From Nocardioides abyssi (GTDB taxonomy: Bacteria; Actinomycetota; Actinomycetes; Propionibacteriales; Nocardioidaceae): DNA of 64,000 nt. Positions 9,877 to 22,000 of the stretch are shown piece after piece. Below the pieces are notes generated by a model, which made no database searches, was not told the origin of the DNA, and saw only the letters and a list, made by a program, of their open reading frames with translations. The stretch lies in NCBI RefSeq assembly GCF_030412915.1, contig NZ_JAUHJR010000001.1, forward strand, positions 62,001 through 126,000, given 5' to 3'. How positions within the stretch are numbered: the first letter of the stretch is position 1; each line of letters begins with the position of its first letter. The position numbers were made by a program, and so were the translations under genes.

Positions 9877-11225
9877 CCGAGACGTCCGCTCGCACGACCG
9901 ACACCCTCACCCCGGTGCTCACCGCGGGGTGGGCCGACGAGCGCTCCTGGACCCTCGACGCCTACGCGCGCCGCGGTGGCTACGAGGCGCTGGACAAGGC
10001 CTTCGCGATGGGCCCCGACGCCGTCATCGGGGCGGTCAAGGACTCCGGCCTGCGCGGCCGCGGCGGGGCGGGCTTCCCGACCGGGATGAAGTGGTCCTTC
10101 ATCCCGCAGGACAACCCGAACCCGAAGTACCTCGTCGTCAACGCCGACGAGTCCGAGCCGGGCACCTGCAAGGACATCCCGCTGATGATGGCCAGCCCGC
10201 ACACGCTGGTCGAGGGCGTCATCCTCAGCAGCTTCGCCATCCGCGCGCACACGGCGTTCATCTACATCCGCGGCGAGGTCCTCCACGTCATCCGCCGCGT
10301 CCAGGCCGCGGTCGCCGAGGCGTACGCCGCCGGCCACCTCGGTCGCGACATCCACGGCTCCGGCTACGACCTCGACGTCGTGGTGCACGCCGGCGCGGGC
10401 GCCTACATCTGCGGCGAGGAGACCGCGCTGCTCGAGGGCCTCGAGGGCCGGCGCGGGCAGCCGCGGCTGCGGCCGCCGTTCCCGGCGGTGGCGGGTCTCT
10501 ACGCCAGCCCGACGGTCATCAACAACGTCGAGTCGATCTCGTCGGTGCCGAGCATCATCGCCCACGGCGCCGAGTGGTTCTCGAGCATGGGCACGGAGAA
10601 GTCCAAGGGCTTCGGGATCTTCTCCCTCTCCGGCCACGTGCAGCGCCCCGGCCAGTACGAGGCGCCCCTGGGCATCACGCTGCGCGAGCTCATCGACCTC
10701 GCCGGCGGGATCCGCCAGAAGTCGGACGGCCAGCGGCACGAGCTGAAGTTCTGGACCCCGGGCGGCTCCAGCACGCCGCTGCTGACCGCCGAGCACCTCG
10801 ACGTACCCCTGGACTTCGAGGGCGTCGGCGCGGCCGGCTCCATGCTCGGCACCCGGGCGCTGCAGATCTTCGACGAGACGGTCTGCGTGGTCCGCGCGGT
10901 GCTGCGCTGGACGGAGTTCTACAAGCACGAGTCCTGCGGCAAGTGCACCCCGTGCCGCGAGGGCACGTGGTGGCTGGTGCAGACCCTCGCCCGGCTGGAG
11001 AAGGGCCAGGGCAGCGAGGCCGACCTCGACCTGCTGCTCGACCAGTGCGACAACATCCTGGGCCGCTCGTTCTGCGCGCTCGGCGACGGCGCCACGAGCC
11101 CGATCTCGAGCTCCATCAAGTACTTCCGCGAGGAGTACCTCGCCCACCTCACGCACGGCGGCTGCCCGTTCGACCCGGCCGCCTCGACCGCGTGGTCCGA
11201 CCGCACCGTGGGAGCGACGGCATGA
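9873..11225 (+). CDS. nuoF: NADH-quinone oxidoreductase subunit F
   Basis: A 450-residue 51-kDa-type subunit that binds NADH and FMN and begins electron transfer. The glycine-rich binding loop [13 protein letters not shown] is at residues 62-74, [15 protein letters not shown] forms the second nucleotide region, and the N3 4Fe-4S ligands [10 protein letters not shown] start near residue 355, with a fourth Cys in the later SFCALGDGA segment. The GTG start overlaps the nuoE stop, and the stop overlaps nuoG (ATGA). Confidence 0.97.
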   Translation: MTETSARTTDTLTPVLTAGWADERSWTLDAYARRGGYEALDKAFAMGPDAVIGAVKDSGLRGRGGAGFPTGMKWSFIPQDNPNPKYLVVNADESEPGTCKDIPLMMASPHTLVEGVILSSFAIRAHTAFIYIRGEVLHVIRRVQAAVAEAYAAGHLGRDIHGSGYDLDVVVHAGAGAYICGEETALLEGLEGRRGQPRLRPPFPAVAGLYASPTVINNVESISSVPSIIAHGAEWFSSMGTEKSKGFGIFSLSGHVQRPGQYEAPLGITLRELIDLAGGIRQKSDGQRHELKFWTPGGSSTPLLTAEHLDVPLDFEGVGAAGSMLGTRALQIFDETVCVVRAVLRWTEFYKHESCGKCTPCREGTWWLVQTLARLEKGQGSEADLDLLLDQCDNILGRSFCALGDGATSPISSSIKYFREEYLAHLTHGGCPFDPAASTAWSDRTVGATA

Positions 11226-13687
11226 CGCTGCAGCAGGACCGCACCGGCCAGGAGGTCGACCGCACCGACCTGGTCTCCCTGACCATCGACGGCGTCCAGG
11301 TCAGCGTCCCGAAGGACACCCTGGTCATCCGCGCCGCCGAGCAGGTCGGCATCCAGGTGCCCCGCTTCTGCGACCACCCGCTGCTCGCGCCGGTCGGCGC
11401 GTGCCGCCAGTGCCTGGTCGACGTCCCCGACGCCGGCAACGGCCGCGGCTTCCCCAAGCCGCAGGCCTCGTGCACGCTGCCGGTCGCCGAGGGCATGGTC
11501 GTCAACACCCAGGCGACCAGCGAGGTGGCCGACAAGGCGCAGCAGGGCGTCATGGAGTTCCTGCTGATCAACCACCCGCTGGACTGCCCCGTCTGCGACA
11601 AGGGCGGCGAGTGCCCCCTGCAGAACCAGGCGATGTCCAACGGCCGCGGGGAGTCCCGCTTCGCCGCCAGCGGCGGGGTCAAGCGCACCTACCCCAAGCC
11701 GATCAACATCTCCGCGCAGGTCCTGCTCGACCGCGAGCGCTGCGTGCTGTGTGCGCGCTGCACGCGCTTCTCCGAGCAGATCGCCGGCGACCCGTTCATC
11801 GCGCTCATCGAGCGCGGCGCGCTGCAGCAGGTCGGCATCTACGAGAAGGAGCCCTTCGAGAGCTACTTCTCCGGCAACACGATCCAGATCTGCCCCGTCG
11901 GCGCGCTCACCAGCGCGGAGTACCGCTTCCGCTCGCGCCCCTTCGACCTCGTCTCCACCCCCGCTGTCGCCGAGCACGACGCCTGCGGCTCGGCGATCCG
12001 CGTCGACCACCGCCGCGGCAAGGTCATGCGCCGCCTGGCCGGCAACGACCCCGAGGTCAACGAGGAGTGGATCACCGACAAGGACCGCTTCGCGTTCCAC
12101 TACGCCCGCCAGGCCGACCGGCTGACCTACCCGCAGGTCCGCGACACCGACGGCTCGCTGCGGCCAGCGTCGTGGCCCGAGGCGTTCGCCGTGGCCGCCC
12201 GCGGTCTCGCCGAGGCCGGCGCCGTCGGCGTACTGCCCGGCGGCCGGCTCACCGCCGAGGACGCCTACGCCTACAGCGTCTTCGCCCGCGTCGCGCTCGG
12301 CACCAACGACGTCGACTTCCGCGCCCGTCCGCTCTCCGCGGAGGAGGCGGACTTCCTCGCCTCCGAGGTCGTGCTCACCGGCCCCTGGGCCGGCGCCGTG
12401 ACGTACGCCGACCTCGAGGCCGCGCGGACCGTCGTCCTGCTCGGGCTCGAGCCGGAGGACGAGGCCGGCGCGATCTTCCTGCGGCTGCGCAAGGCGTCCG
12501 GCCGGGGCACGCGCGTGCTCTCCGTCGCGCCCTTCAGCAGCCGCGGCCTGCGCAAGATGGCCGGCGTCCTCGTCCCGGCCGCGCCCGGTACCGAGGCCGA
12601 GGTGATCGCCTCGCTGGCCGAGCGCTCCGAGCACGGCCTCGACACCGACACCGTCCTGCTGGTGGGGGAGCGGCTCGCGACCTCGCCCGGCGCCCTCACC
12701 GCGGCGGCCGCGCTCGCCCGGCGCACCGGCGCCCGGCTGGCCTGGGTGCCGCGCCGGGCCGGTGACCGCGGCGCGGTCGAGGCGGGCTGCCTGCCGACGC
12801 TGCTGCCCGGCGGCCGCCCGGTGGCCGACGCCGGCGCCCGCGTCGACGCAGCGACCACCTGGGGCGTCGACTCGCTCCCGGAGGCCCCCGGTCGCGACGC
12901 CGACCAGATCGTGGCCGCGCTGGTCTCCGGCGAGCTCGGTGGTGTGGTGGTCGGCGGGGTGGACCCCGACGACACCGCCGACCCGGCCGCGACCCGCGCC
13001 GCGCTGCGCGCCGCCCGGTTCGTGGTGGCGCTCGAGCTGCGCGAGACGGACGTGACCCGCGAGGCCGACGTCGTCCTCCCCGTCGCGCCGGTCAGCGACA
13101 AGGCCGGCACGTTCATCACCTGGGAGGGCCGCCCGCGTCCCTTCGACCCGGTCTTCACCCACCCCGGCTCGCTGCCCGACCTGCGGGTGCTCGCCGGCAT
13201 CGCCGAGGAGCTCGCAGCGCTCGGCCGCGGCCGTCCGCTGGGCTTCCGCACCGTCGACGACGTCCGCGCCCGGATGGCCGAGCTCGGCGGCTGGGACGGC
13301 GAGCGTCCCGCGCCGTCGGCCGACCCCGCGCCCACCTCCCTCGCGCCCACCGGGCACAGGGACGGGCAGGCAAGCGCCGGCACGGACGGCATGGTGCTCG
13401 CCACCTGGAAGCAGATGCTCGACCGGGGCTCCATGCAGGACGGCGACGACGCGCTGCGGGCCACGGCCCGGATGCCGGTCGCCCGGGTGACCGCGGCGAC
13501 CTACGACGTCGTCGGCCCCACCGTCACCCTCACCGGTGACCGCGGCTCGGTGACGCTGCCGGCCGAGATCACCGACGACCTGGTCGACGGCGTGGTCTGG
13601 GTGCCGGCGAACTCCTTCGGCGACGGGGTGCTGGCCGGCCTGGCCTCGCCCGGCTCGCGAGTCAGCGTGAAGGGAGCGGGCGCGTGA
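11222..13687 (+). CDS. nuoG: NADH-quinone oxidoreductase subunit G
   Basis: An 821-residue 75-kDa-type subunit. The N-terminal ferredoxin-like domain carries a 2Fe-2S site ([16 protein letters not shown]). Next come the His-Cys cluster site ([17 protein letters not shown]) and a 4Fe-4S site ([10 protein letters not shown] ... CPVGAL). The rest is a molybdopterin-oxidoreductase-like domain that has no cofactor role in complex I. A Pro/Ala/Thr-rich insertion occurs near residues 695-720. The ATG overlaps the nuoF stop; the stop overlaps nuoH. Confidence 0.96.
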   Translation: MTLQQDRTGQEVDRTDLVSLTIDGVQVSVPKDTLVIRAAEQVGIQVPRFCDHPLLAPVGACRQCLVDVPDAGNGRGFPKPQASCTLPVAEGMVVNTQATSEVADKAQQGVMEFLLINHPLDCPVCDKGGECPLQNQAMSNGRGESRFAASGGVKRTYPKPINISAQVLLDRERCVLCARCTRFSEQIAGDPFIALIERGALQQVGIYEKEPFESYFSGNTIQICPVGALTSAEYRFRSRPFDLVSTPAVAEHDACGSAIRVDHRRGKVMRRLAGNDPEVNEEWITDKDRFAFHYARQADRLTYPQVRDTDGSLRPASWPEAFAVAARGLAEAGAVGVLPGGRLTAEDAYAYSVFARVALGTNDVDFRARPLSAEEADFLASEVVLTGPWAGAVTYADLEAARTVVLLGLEPEDEAGAIFLRLRKASGRGTRVLSVAPFSSRGLRKMAGVLVPAAPGTEAEVIASLAERSEHGLDTDTVLLVGERLATSPGALTAAAALARRTGARLAWVPRRAGDRGAVEAGCLPTLLPGGRPVADAGARVDAATTWGVDSLPEAPGRDADQIVAALVSGELGGVVVGGVDPDDTADPAATRAALRAARFVVALELRETDVTREADVVLPVAPVSDKAGTFITWEGRPRPFDPVFTHPGSLPDLRVLAGIAEELAALGRGRPLGFRTVDDVRARMAELGGWDGERPAPSADPAPTSLAPTGHRDGQASAGTDGMVLATWKQMLDRGSMQDGDDALRATARMPVARVTAATYDVVGPTVTLTGDRGSVTLPAEITDDLVDGVVWVPANSFGDGVLAGLASPGSRVSVKGAGA

Positions 13688-15030
13688 CCCCTCTGGCGGC
13701 CGACGGGCCGGACCTCTCGGCGTTCGGCGGTGATCCCTGGTGGGTCATCGGCGTCAAGACGCTGCTGATCTTCGTGGTGCTGGTGCTCCTCACCCTGTTC
13801 AACATCTGGTGGGAGCGCCGGGTCGTGGCGCGCATGCAGCACCGCATCGGCCCCAACGTCAACGGGCCCTTCGGCCTGCTGCAGTCGCTGGCCGACGGTG
13901 TGAAGCTGGCGCTGAAGGAGGACATCATCCCGACGGCCGCCGACAAGGTGGTCTTCCTCCTGGCCCCGGTGATCGCGGTGGTCCCGGCGTTCGTCACGTT
14001 CTCGGTGATCCCGTTCGGTCCGGAGGTCAACTTCTTCGGCGAGCGGACCCCGCTGCAGCTGACCGACATGCCGGTCGCCGTGCTGTTCGTGATGGCGATC
14101 GCCTCGGTCGGCATCTACGGCATCGTGCTGGGCGGCTGGTCCAGCGGGTCGACGTACTCCCTGCTCGGCGGCCTGCGCTCGAGCGCGCAGATGATCTCCT
14201 ACGAGGTCGCGATGGGCCTCGCGCTCGTCGCGGTGTTCCTCTACGCCGGCTCGATGTCGACCTCGGAGATCGTCGAGGCCCAGGACGACCTCTGGTTCGG
14301 CCTGATCCTCGTGCCGTCGTTCGTCATCTACGTGATCGCGATGATCGGCGAGGTCAACCGCGCGCCGTTCGACCTCCCGGAGGCCGAGGGCGAGCTGGTC
14401 GGCGGCTTCCACACCGAGTACTCCTCGCTGAAGTTCGCCCTGTTCTTCCTCGCCGAGTACATCAACATGGCGACCGTCTCGGCCCTGGCCACGACGCTGT
14501 TCCTCGGCGGCTGGCACGCGCCGTTCTGGATCGACGAGCTGTACGCCGGGTTCAACGAGGGCTACTGGCCGGTGCTGTGGTTCTTCGGCAAGGTCCTGTT
14601 CTTCATCTTCTTCTTCATCTGGCTGCGCGGCTCGCTGCCCCGCCTGCGCTACGACCAGTTCATGGCGTTCGGCTGGAAGCGGCTCATCCCGGTCGCGCTG
14701 GTGTGGATCATCGCCGTGGCGACGATCCGCGCGATCTCGCTGGAGGGCGGCATCGACCGGCGCTACCTGCTGATCGCGATCGGCGTGCTGGCCGTGGTCT
14801 TCCTGGCGCTGTTCTTCGTCGGTGACTCCGACGACGACGGCGACCGCACCGACGGCGATCGCGCCGGCGGCGAGCGACCCGAGACCGGCCCCGGCTCCGG
14901 GGTGAGCACCGGCACCGCCGGTGGCTTCCCGGTCCCGGCGATGCCGGCCGGCGGCCCGGTCCGCGGCGCGGCCGCGCCGCTGACCTTCGACCACCCGTCC
15001 AGCACCCGCTCGACGGCAGGAGAGAGCTGA
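13684..15030 (+). CDS. nuoH: NADH-quinone oxidoreductase subunit H
   Basis: A 448-residue multi-helix membrane subunit at the junction of the two arms, contributing to the quinone channel. It has the family motif [17 protein letters not shown] near the first helix, [12 protein letters not shown], and [19 protein letters not shown]. After the last helix (about residue 380) there is a hydrophilic Asp/Gly/Pro-rich tail of about 65 residues absent from short homologues. The GTG start overlaps nuoG, and its stop shares a base with nuoI (TGATG). Confidence 0.96.
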   Translation: MTPLAADGPDLSAFGGDPWWVIGVKTLLIFVVLVLLTLFNIWWERRVVARMQHRIGPNVNGPFGLLQSLADGVKLALKEDIIPTAADKVVFLLAPVIAVVPAFVTFSVIPFGPEVNFFGERTPLQLTDMPVAVLFVMAIASVGIYGIVLGGWSSGSTYSLLGGLRSSAQMISYEVAMGLALVAVFLYAGSMSTSEIVEAQDDLWFGLILVPSFVIYVIAMIGEVNRAPFDLPEAEGELVGGFHTEYSSLKFALFFLAEYINMATVSALATTLFLGGWHAPFWIDELYAGFNEGYWPVLWFFGKVLFFIFFFIWLRGSLPRLRYDQFMAFGWKRLIPVALVWIIAVATIRAISLEGGIDRRYLLIAIGVLAVVFLALFFVGDSDDDGDRTDGDRAGGERPETGPGSGVSTGTAGGFPVPAMPAGGPVRGAAAPLTFDHPSSTRSTAGES

Positions 15031-15599
15031 TGGCGACGATCAAGGAACAGTTCTGGGACCCGATCGCGGGCTTCGGCGTCACCTTCCGCACGATGTTCAA
15101 GAAGGTCGTCACCGAGCAGTACCCGTTCGAGAAGCAGCCGACGGCACCGCGCTTCCACGGCCGGCACCAGCTCAACCGCTGGCCCGACGGCCTGGAGAAG
15201 TGCATCGGCTGCGAGCTGTGCGCCTGGGCGTGCCCGGCCGACGCGATCTACGTCGAGGGTGCCTCCAACGTCGACCTGCCCGACGGGTCGGGGCGCTACA
15301 GCCCCGGTGAGCGCTACGGCCGCGTCTACCAGATCAACTACCTGCGCTGCATCCTGTGCGGGCTGTGCATCGAGGCGTGCCCGACGCGCGCGCTGACGAT
15401 GACCAACGAGTACGAGCTGGCCGACGACAACCGCGCGGACCTCATCTACGAGAAGTCCGACCTGCTCGCGCCGCTGCTGCCCGGCATGGAGCAGCCGCCG
15501 CACGCGATGCTGCTCGGGTCCGACGAGGGCGACTACTACCGCGGCACGACGCGGGCCCCGGGCGACACCTCCGAGGTGGGGTCGGAGGGGACGGCATGA
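15030..15599 (+). CDS. nuoI: NADH-quinone oxidoreductase subunit I
   Basis: A 189-residue ferredoxin-like subunit holding the two 4Fe-4S clusters N6a and N6b that pass electrons to NuoB. Both cysteine sets are complete: C58, C61, C64, C68 ([12 protein letters not shown]) and C107, C110, C113, C117 ([12 protein letters not shown]). The ATG shares one base with the nuoH stop. The tail past residue 145 is charged. The stop overlaps nuoJ in ATGA. Confidence 0.97.
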   Translation: MATIKEQFWDPIAGFGVTFRTMFKKVVTEQYPFEKQPTAPRFHGRHQLNRWPDGLEKCIGCELCAWACPADAIYVEGASNVDLPDGSGRYSPGERYGRVYQINYLRCILCGLCIEACPTRALTMTNEYELADDNRADLIYEKSDLLAPLLPGMEQPPHAMLLGSDEGDYYRGTTRAPGDTSEVGSEGTA

Positions 15600-16456
15600 C
15601 CGCCTTCTGGATCCTCGCGCCGGTCATGGTGATCGCCGCGCTCGGCATCCTCGTGGTGCGCAAGGCCGTGCACGCGGCGTTGCTGCTGGCCGTGGTGATG
15701 ATCAGCCTCGCGGTGCTCTACGCCGTCCTCGAGGCGCCGTTCCTGTTCGCGGTGCAGATCATCGTCTACACGGGCGCGATCCTGATGCTCTTCCTCTTCG
15801 TGATGATGATCGTCGGCGTCGACGCCTCCGACTCGGTCGTGGAGACGATCCGCGGCCAGCGCGCGATGGCGGTCGTGCTGGGTGTCGGGCTCGCCGTCGT
15901 CCTCATCGCCGGGGTCGGCCAGCTCACCCTCGGCACCGTGGTCGGCCTCGACGCCGCCAACGAGGGCGGCAACATCGAGGCCCTCGCCAACATCCTCTTC
16001 TCCCGCTACGTGTTCGTCTTCGAGACGACCAGCGCGCTGCTGATCACCGCGGCGGTCGGGGCGATGGTGCTCGCGCACCGCGAGCGCACCGGCCCGCGCC
16101 CGACGCAGGCCTCGCTGGCCGCCCAGCGGGTGCGGGGCTACGCCGAGCGCGGCGAGCACCTCGGTCCGCTGCCGGCGCCGGGTGTCTACGCCCGCCACAA
16201 CGCGGTCGACACCCCGGCGCTGCTGCCCGACGGCACGCCGGCGGAGTCGTCGGTCTCGCGCACGCTGGCCGCGCGCGGCACGATCCGCAACGCCCCCGAC
16301 CTGGCCGACGACATCGAGGACGTCCAGCGCTCGCTCGGCGGACTGCCCGGCGGCTCGGGCACGCCCGCGGACACCTCGGCCGGCTCCGGCCACAACACCG
16401 AGAACCCGAGCACCGGCACCGGCGGCCCGGGAACCGACGAGGAGGCCCACCGGTGA
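15596..16456 (+). CDS. nuoJ: NADH-quinone oxidoreductase subunit J
   Basis: A 286-residue membrane subunit with five predicted helices in the first ~160 residues, including the conserved [19 protein letters not shown] stretch containing the pi-bulge helix. The remaining ~125 residues are hydrophilic and end in Gly/Thr/Pro-rich sequence ([12 protein letters not shown]), an extension beyond typical NuoJ lengths. ATG 15596 overlaps the nuoI stop; the stop overlaps the nuoK GTG. Confidence 0.94.
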   Translation: MTAFWILAPVMVIAALGILVVRKAVHAALLLAVVMISLAVLYAVLEAPFLFAVQIIVYTGAILMLFLFVMMIVGVDASDSVVETIRGQRAMAVVLGVGLAVVLIAGVGQLTLGTVVGLDAANEGGNIEALANILFSRYVFVFETTSALLITAAVGAMVLAHRERTGPRPTQASLAAQRVRGYAERGEHLGPLPAPGVYARHNAVDTPALLPDGTPAESSVSRTLAARGTIRNAPDLADDIEDVQRSLGGLPGGSGTPADTSAGSGHNTENPSTGTGGPGTDEEAHR

Positions 16457-16755
16457 CCGACGTGACGCCGTACGTCGTGCTGTCGGCGATCCTGTTCAGC
16501 ATCGGCTGCGTGGGGGTGCTGACCCGCCGCAACGCGATCGTGGTGTTCATGTGCGTGGAGCTGATGCTCAACGCCTGCAACCTCGCGCTCGTGGCCTTCG
16601 CCAAGCAGCACGGCAACCTCGACGGCCAGATCGCGGCGTTCTTCGTCATGGTCGTGGCCGCCGCCGAGGTCGTCGTCGGGCTCGCGATCATCATGACCAT
16701 CTTCCGCACGCGCCGGTCGGCCTCGGTCGACGACGCCAGCCTGCTGAAGTACTGA
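16453..16755 (+). CDS. nuoK: NADH-quinone oxidoreductase subunit K
   Basis: A 100-residue, three-helix proton-channel subunit of normal length. It carries the two conserved membrane glutamates, in [11 protein letters not shown] and [11 protein letters not shown], used in proton translocation. The GTG start overlaps nuoJ by four bases. Thirteen bases separate it from nuoL. Confidence 0.96.
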   Translation: MTDVTPYVVLSAILFSIGCVGVLTRRNAIVVFMCVELMLNACNLALVAFAKQHGNLDGQIAAFFVMVVAAAEVVVGLAIIMTIFRTRRSASVDDASLLKY

Positions 16756-16767
16756 GGAAGAGGACGG

Positions 16768-18702
16768 ATGTACTCACTGTCCGAGGCTGCCCACCAGGTG
16801 CCGGTCATCGAGCCGAGCGCCGCGGACGGCACCTTCTCCCTGCTGTGGCTGGTCATCGGCCTGCCGCTGCTCGGCGCCGTCGTGCTGCTGCTCGGCGGCC
16901 GGGCCACCGACCGCTGGGGCCACTGGCTGGGCACGCTGATGTCGCTGGCGTCCTTCGCGGTCAGCCTGCTGCTCTTCGTCGAGCTGCTCGGCCGCGACGA
17001 GGGCGACCGGTCGATCACCCAGCACCTCTACGACTGGATCGCCGTCGGTGACCTCCAGGTCGGGATGGACCTGCTCTACGACCCGTTGTCGGCGCTGTTC
17101 CTGCTGCTGATCACGGGCGTCGGCTCGCTGATCCACGTCTACTCCATCGGCTACATGGAGCACGACCCGCGGCGCCGCCGGTTCTTCGCCTACCTCAACC
17201 TGTTCGTCGCCGCGATGCTGATGCTGGTCCTGGCGGAGAACTACCTGGGGCTCTTCCTCGGCTGGGAGGGCGTCGGCCTGGCGTCGTACCTGCTCATCGG
17301 CTTCTGGCAGCACAAGCACTCCGCTGCCGCGGCGGCCAAGAAGGCCTTCGTCATCAACCGCGTCGGCGACATCGGCATGGCGCTGGCGATCGCGCTGCTG
17401 TTCACGACCTTCGGCACCACCAGCTTCACCGCGATCAGCCAGGTCTCCGGCGCCGCGGAGGAGGACACGCTCACCGCGGTCGGCCTGCTCCTGCTGCTCG
17501 CCGCGTGCGGCAAGTCCGCCCAGGTGCCGCTCCAGGCCTGGCTGCTCGACGCGATGGAGGGCCCGACCCCGGTCTCGGCGCTCATCCACGCCGCGACCAT
17601 GGTCACCGCCGGCGTCTACCTCGTCGTCCGGTCCAACTTCATCTTCGAGCTCGCCCCGACCGCGCAGACGGTGGTCGTCATCGTCGCCACCGTCACGCTC
17701 CTGTGGGGTGCGGTCATCGGCTGCGCCAAGGACGACATCAAGAAGGCGCTGGCCGGCTCCACGATGAGCCAGATCGGCTACATGATGCTCGGCGCCGGCC
17801 TCGGCGTCGCGGGCTACGCGTTCGCGATCTTCCACCTGATCACCCACGGCTTCTTCAAGGCCAACATGTTCCTCGGCGCCGGCTCGGTCATGCACGGCAT
17901 GAACGACGACGTCGACATGCGGCGGTACGGCGCGCTGCGGCACGCCATGCCGATCACGTTCCTGACCTTCGCGATGGGCTACCTCGCGATCATCGGCTTC
18001 CCGGGATTCTCCGGGTTCTGGTCCAAGGACAAGATCATCGAGACCGCGCTGGCCGAGAACTGGGTCGTCGGCGTGCTCGCGCTGCTGGGTGCCGGCATCA
18101 CCGGCTTCTACATGACCCGGCTGATGCTGATGACCTTCTTCACCACCAAGCGCTGGAAGGACGACGTGCACCCGCACGAGTCGCCCGGCGTGATGACCGT
18201 GCCGCTGGTCGTGCTGGCCGCCCTCTCGGTGCTCGGCGGCGTGCTGCTGCTCGGTGACTGGATCGTCGACTGGCTGGCGCCGGTCGTCGGCGAGGCGCCG
18301 CACCACGAGCCGCCGCTGCCGATCATCGTGATCACGCTGCTGACCGTCGCGGTCGTCGCCGTCGGCGTCGCGGCCGCCTGGTTCCTCGTCGGCAAGCGCG
18401 AGGTCCCGCTGACCCCGCCGCAGGACGTGTCGTTCGCGACCCGTGCCGCCCGGGCGGACCTGTACGGCGACGGGATCAACGACCTGCTCGTCGGCCGTCC
18501 CGGCACGGCGACCGTCCGCGGCCTGGTGACCGGCGACCGCACGCTGGTCGACGGGGTCTTCACCGGCGGCTCGTCGGGCATCAAGGCCGTCGGTGACCTC
18601 CTGCGGCGCCTGCAGAACGGCTTCGTCCGCTCCTACGCCCTGTCCGTCCTCGGCGGCGTGCTCCTCGTCGTCCTCGCACTCCTGGCGGTGAACCTCGCAT
18701 GA
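16768..18702 (+). CDS. nuoL: NADH-quinone oxidoreductase subunit L
   Basis: A 644-residue antiporter-like proton-pumping subunit with many transmembrane helices. It has the family signatures [16 protein letters not shown], the lysine-containing helices around [13 protein letters not shown], and SMSQIGYM-type sequence ([12 protein letters not shown]). The C-terminal region after about residue 500 contains the long amphipathic lateral-helix portion and a final anchoring helix. ATG 16768 follows GAGGAAGAGG. It overlaps nuoM by ATGA. Confidence 0.96.
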   Translation: MYSLSEAAHQVPVIEPSAADGTFSLLWLVIGLPLLGAVVLLLGGRATDRWGHWLGTLMSLASFAVSLLLFVELLGRDEGDRSITQHLYDWIAVGDLQVGMDLLYDPLSALFLLLITGVGSLIHVYSIGYMEHDPRRRRFFAYLNLFVAAMLMLVLAENYLGLFLGWEGVGLASYLLIGFWQHKHSAAAAAKKAFVINRVGDIGMALAIALLFTTFGTTSFTAISQVSGAAEEDTLTAVGLLLLLAACGKSAQVPLQAWLLDAMEGPTPVSALIHAATMVTAGVYLVVRSNFIFELAPTAQTVVVIVATVTLLWGAVIGCAKDDIKKALAGSTMSQIGYMMLGAGLGVAGYAFAIFHLITHGFFKANMFLGAGSVMHGMNDDVDMRRYGALRHAMPITFLTFAMGYLAIIGFPGFSGFWSKDKIIETALAENWVVGVLALLGAGITGFYMTRLMLMTFFTTKRWKDDVHPHESPGVMTVPLVVLAALSVLGGVLLLGDWIVDWLAPVVGEAPHHEPPLPIIVITLLTVAVVAVGVAAAWFLVGKREVPLTPPQDVSFATRAARADLYGDGINDLLVGRPGTATVRGLVTGDRTLVDGVFTGGSSGIKAVGDLLRRLQNGFVRSYALSVLGGVLLVVLALLAVNLA

Positions 18703-20387
18703 GCGACTTCCCCTGGCTCACCGTCCTGGTGGCCGTGCCGCTCGTCGGCTCGGTCGTCGTCGCCGCGCTCCCGCGCGCCGAGCTGGCCAAGCTGGTCGCG
18801 CTGCTCGTCTCCGTGCTGACCCTCGGGGTCGGCGTCGCGGTCGCGCTGCAGTACGAGCTGCGCGAGGGCATGCAGCTGACCGAGACCCACGACTGGATCT
18901 CCGCGTTCGGCGTCCACTACGCCCTCGGCGTCGACGGGCTCTCGCTGCTGATGGTCCTGCTGACCGTCGTCCTCGTCCCGCTCGTCCTGGCCTACTCCTG
19001 GACCCACGCCGACCCCGGCAGCGGCGCGAGCGGCTCCGCCCGGTCGTTCTTCGCCTGGGCGCTGGCGCTCGAGGCGCTCTCCCTCGCGGTCTTCCTCGCC
19101 ACCGACGTCTTCCTCTTCTACGTCGTCTTCGAGGCCACGCTGATCCCGGCGTACTTCCTCATCGGCGGCTTCGGCAAGGCCGGCCGGGGCGCGGCCGCGG
19201 TGAAGTTCCTGATGTTCCAGCTCGGCGGCGGCTTGGTGCTGCTCGCCTCGGTCATCGGGCTCTACGTCGTCTCTGCGCAGGCCGGCGAGCCGTCGTACCT
19301 CCACTCCGACCTCGCCGCGCTCGACATGTCGACCGCGGCCGAGCGGTGGATCTTCGCCGGCTTCCTCATCGCCTTCGTCGTCAAGGCGCCCCTGTTCCCG
19401 CTGCACACCTGGCTGGCCGACACCACCGAGAAGGCCACCCCGGGCACGAGCGTGCTGCTGGTGTGCGTGCTGGACAAGATCGGCACCTACGGCATGCTGC
19501 GCTTCTGCCTGGAGCTGTTCCCCGGCGCCTCGCAGTGGGCGACGCCGCTGGTCGTCACGCTCGCGCTGATCTCGATCGTCTACGGCGCGCTGCTGGCCAT
19601 CGGCCAGGACGACCTGCTGCGGCTGGTCGGCCTCACCTCGCTGAGCCACTTCGGCTTCATCACCCTGGGCATCTTCGCCTTCAGCAGCCAGGGCCAGAGC
19701 GGCGCGATCCTCTACATGGTCAACCACGGCCTCGGCACCGCCGCGCTGTTCCTGACCGCCGGCCACGTGATCGAGCGGCGGGGCACCTCCTCGATCCGCC
19801 GGATGGGCGGGATGGAGAAGCTCGCGCCCGTGCTGGCCGGGTTGTTCCTCGTCGCCGGCCTGGCCACGCTGAGCCTGCCCGGCCTGAGCCCGTTCGTCTC
19901 CGAGCTGCTCGTCATCATCGCGGCCTTCGACTACCACTGGTGGGTGGGCGCTGTCGCGGTGACCGGCATCGTGCTGGCCGCGATCTACGTGCTGTCGATG
20001 TACCAGCGCGTGATGACCGGGCCCGGCCCCCTGGCCGGCGACCACGCCGCCGCCGGCGAGCACCACGACGACCCGGCGCACCGCGAGCCGGCCGGCCACG
20101 GCACGGCCGCGGGCCCGGGGACCGGCACCGCGACCGCCACCCGGCCCGAGGCGGCCGTCGCGCCGCCGGCGGTGCCCGAGGCGCGGGACCTGCGCCCGCA
20201 CGAGGTGGCGGTGCTGACGCCGCTGGTCGTGGGCCTGGTGCTGTTCGGCTTCTTCCCGATGCCGCTGTTCGACGTGGCGAACCCCTACGTCGAGGACCTG
20301 ATGGCCCGCGTCGACGTCGACGACGACGCCCCGGCCGTGCCGCCGGGGACGACCGTCGAGCACGCCGCTGAAGAGGGAGCTCACTGA
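18699..20387 (+). CDS. nuoM: NADH-quinone oxidoreductase subunit M
   Basis: A 562-residue antiporter-like proton-pumping subunit. Recognisable pieces are [48 protein letters not shown] and [14 protein letters not shown]. Between the last two helices, about residues 445-495, there is a His/Ala/Gly/Thr-rich insertion ([20 protein letters not shown]) that is unusual for the subunit. The start overlaps nuoL; nuoN follows after two bases. Confidence 0.95.
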   Translation: MSDFPWLTVLVAVPLVGSVVVAALPRAELAKLVALLVSVLTLGVGVAVALQYELREGMQLTETHDWISAFGVHYALGVDGLSLLMVLLTVVLVPLVLAYSWTHADPGSGASGSARSFFAWALALEALSLAVFLATDVFLFYVVFEATLIPAYFLIGGFGKAGRGAAAVKFLMFQLGGGLVLLASVIGLYVVSAQAGEPSYLHSDLAALDMSTAAERWIFAGFLIAFVVKAPLFPLHTWLADTTEKATPGTSVLLVCVLDKIGTYGMLRFCLELFPGASQWATPLVVTLALISIVYGALLAIGQDDLLRLVGLTSLSHFGFITLGIFAFSSQGQSGAILYMVNHGLGTAALFLTAGHVIERRGTSSIRRMGGMEKLAPVLAGLFLVAGLATLSLPGLSPFVSELLVIIAAFDYHWWVGAVAVTGIVLAAIYVLSMYQRVMTGPGPLAGDHAAAGEHHDDPAHREPAGHGTAAGPGTGTATATRPEAAVAPPAVPEARDLRPHEVAVLTPLVVGLVLFGFFPMPLFDVANPYVEDLMARVDVDDDAPAVPPGTTVEHAAEEGAH

Positions 20388-20389
20388 GC

Positions 20390-22000
20390 ATGGACTTCGT
20401 CAAGCCGACCATCGAGTACGCCGAGCTCGCTCCGCTGCTCATCGTCCTCGGCGGCGCCTGCCTCGGCGTGGTGGTCGAGGCGTTCCTGCCCCGGGCCGTG
20501 CGCCGCACCGTGCAGGTGGCGCTGGCCACCGTCGTGCTCCTCGCGGCGTTCGCCACCACGATCTGGGTCGCGACCGACCTGGCCGAGGTGGCCGACGGTG
20601 CCGCGCGCGGCCTGCTCGCCGCCGAGGGCACGATCGTCGTCGACGGCCCGACCGTCTTCCTGTGGGGCCTGGTGCTCCTGCTCTCCCTCGGTGGCGTGGC
20701 CCTCTTCGCCGAGCGCCGGATCGAGGGCGGTGTCTCCGCGTTCGCCGGCCAGGCCGCGGCGCTGCCCGGCACCGAGGCCGAGCGCGAGGTCTCGACCCGC
20801 GGCTGGGAGCACACCGAGGTCTACCCCCTGCTGCTCTTCGCGGTCGGCGGCATGATGCTCTTCCCCGCCTCCAACGACCTGCTGACGATGTTCGTCGCGC
20901 TCGAGGTGCTCTCGCTGCCGCTCTACCTGCTGACCGGCCTGGCGCGGCGCCGCCGCCTGCTCAGCCAGGAGGCCGCGCTCAAGTACTTCCTGCTCGGCGC
21001 CTTCTCCTCCGGCTTCTTCCTCTACGGCGTCGCGCTCGTCTACGGCTTCGCTGGCTCCATGCAGCTGGCCGCGATCGCCGAGGCGGTCCGCAACGACACC
21101 GGCAACCAGGGCCTGCTCCTCGTCGGCATGGGCATGCTCGCCGTCGGCCTGCTGTTCAAGGTCGGTGCGGCGCCGTTCCAGGGCTGGACCCCCGACGTCT
21201 ACCAGGGCGCACCGACCGCGGTCACGGCGTTCATGTCCGCTGCCACCAAGGTCGCCGCGTTCGGCGCCCTGCTGCGGCTGTTCTACGTCGCCTTCGGCTC
21301 CGACCGCTGGAGCTGGCAGCCGATGATGTGGGTCATCGCGATCCTCACCATGGTCGTCGGCGCGGTCGTCGCGGTCTCCCAGACCGACGTGAAGCGGATG
21401 CTCGCCTACTCCTCGGTGGCCCACACCGGGTTCCTGCTGACCGGCGTGCTCGGCGTCCAGGGCGCCGGCGAGCTGGCCGACGGCCAGGTCACCTCGCTCC
21501 AGGCGGTGCTGTTCTACCTGGCGACGTACGGCGTCGCGACGCTCGGCGCGTTCGCGGTCGTCACGCTCGTGCGGGACTCCAACGGCGAGGCCACCCACTT
21601 CGACCGGTGGGCCGGGCTGGGCCGCCGCTCGCCGTGGCTGGCCGGCGCGTTCGCGCTCTACCTGCTCTCGATGGCCGGCATCCCGCTGACCGCCGGCTTC
21701 GTCGGCAAGTGGGCGGTCTTCACGGTCGCGATGTCCGCGGGCGCCTGGCCGGTCGTGCTGACCGCGATCGCCTCCAGCATCGTGGCGATCTTCTTCTACG
21801 TCCGCTACATCCGGATCATGTTCTTCGCCGAGCCCGACGTCGGCCCCGACGGCCACCCGGGCGAGGTGGCGTCGGTGACCACGCCGTCCCTGCTGACCTC
21901 GGCGACCATCGCGGCCGGCGTGCTGGCGACGATCGTGATCGGCGTCGTGCCGGGGCCGGTTCTCGATCTCGCGTCCCGTGCGGGAGACTTCATCAGGTGA
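20390..22000 (+). CDS. nuoN: NADH-quinone oxidoreductase subunit N
   Basis: A 536-residue antiporter-like proton-pumping subunit closing the complex I set. It has LLLFAVGGMMLFPASNDLLTMF, the lysine helix LLFKVGAAPFQGWTPDVYQGAP, and VKRMLAYSSVAHTGFLL. ATG 20390 is two bases after the nuoM stop. The stop overlaps the polyprenyl synthase GTG, so that enzyme is translated from the same operon. Confidence 0.96.
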   Translation: MDFVKPTIEYAELAPLLIVLGGACLGVVVEAFLPRAVRRTVQVALATVVLLAAFATTIWVATDLAEVADGAARGLLAAEGTIVVDGPTVFLWGLVLLLSLGGVALFAERRIEGGVSAFAGQAAALPGTEAEREVSTRGWEHTEVYPLLLFAVGGMMLFPASNDLLTMFVALEVLSLPLYLLTGLARRRRLLSQEAALKYFLLGAFSSGFFLYGVALVYGFAGSMQLAAIAEAVRNDTGNQGLLLVGMGMLAVGLLFKVGAAPFQGWTPDVYQGAPTAVTAFMSAATKVAAFGALLRLFYVAFGSDRWSWQPMMWVIAILTMVVGAVVAVSQTDVKRMLAYSSVAHTGFLLTGVLGVQGAGELADGQVTSLQAVLFYLATYGVATLGAFAVVTLVRDSNGEATHFDRWAGLGRRSPWLAGAFALYLLSMAGIPLTAGFVGKWAVFTVAMSAGAWPVVLTAIASSIVAIFFYVRYIRIMFFAEPDVGPDGHPGEVASVTTPSLLTSATIAAGVLATIVIGVVPGPVLDLASRAGDFIR

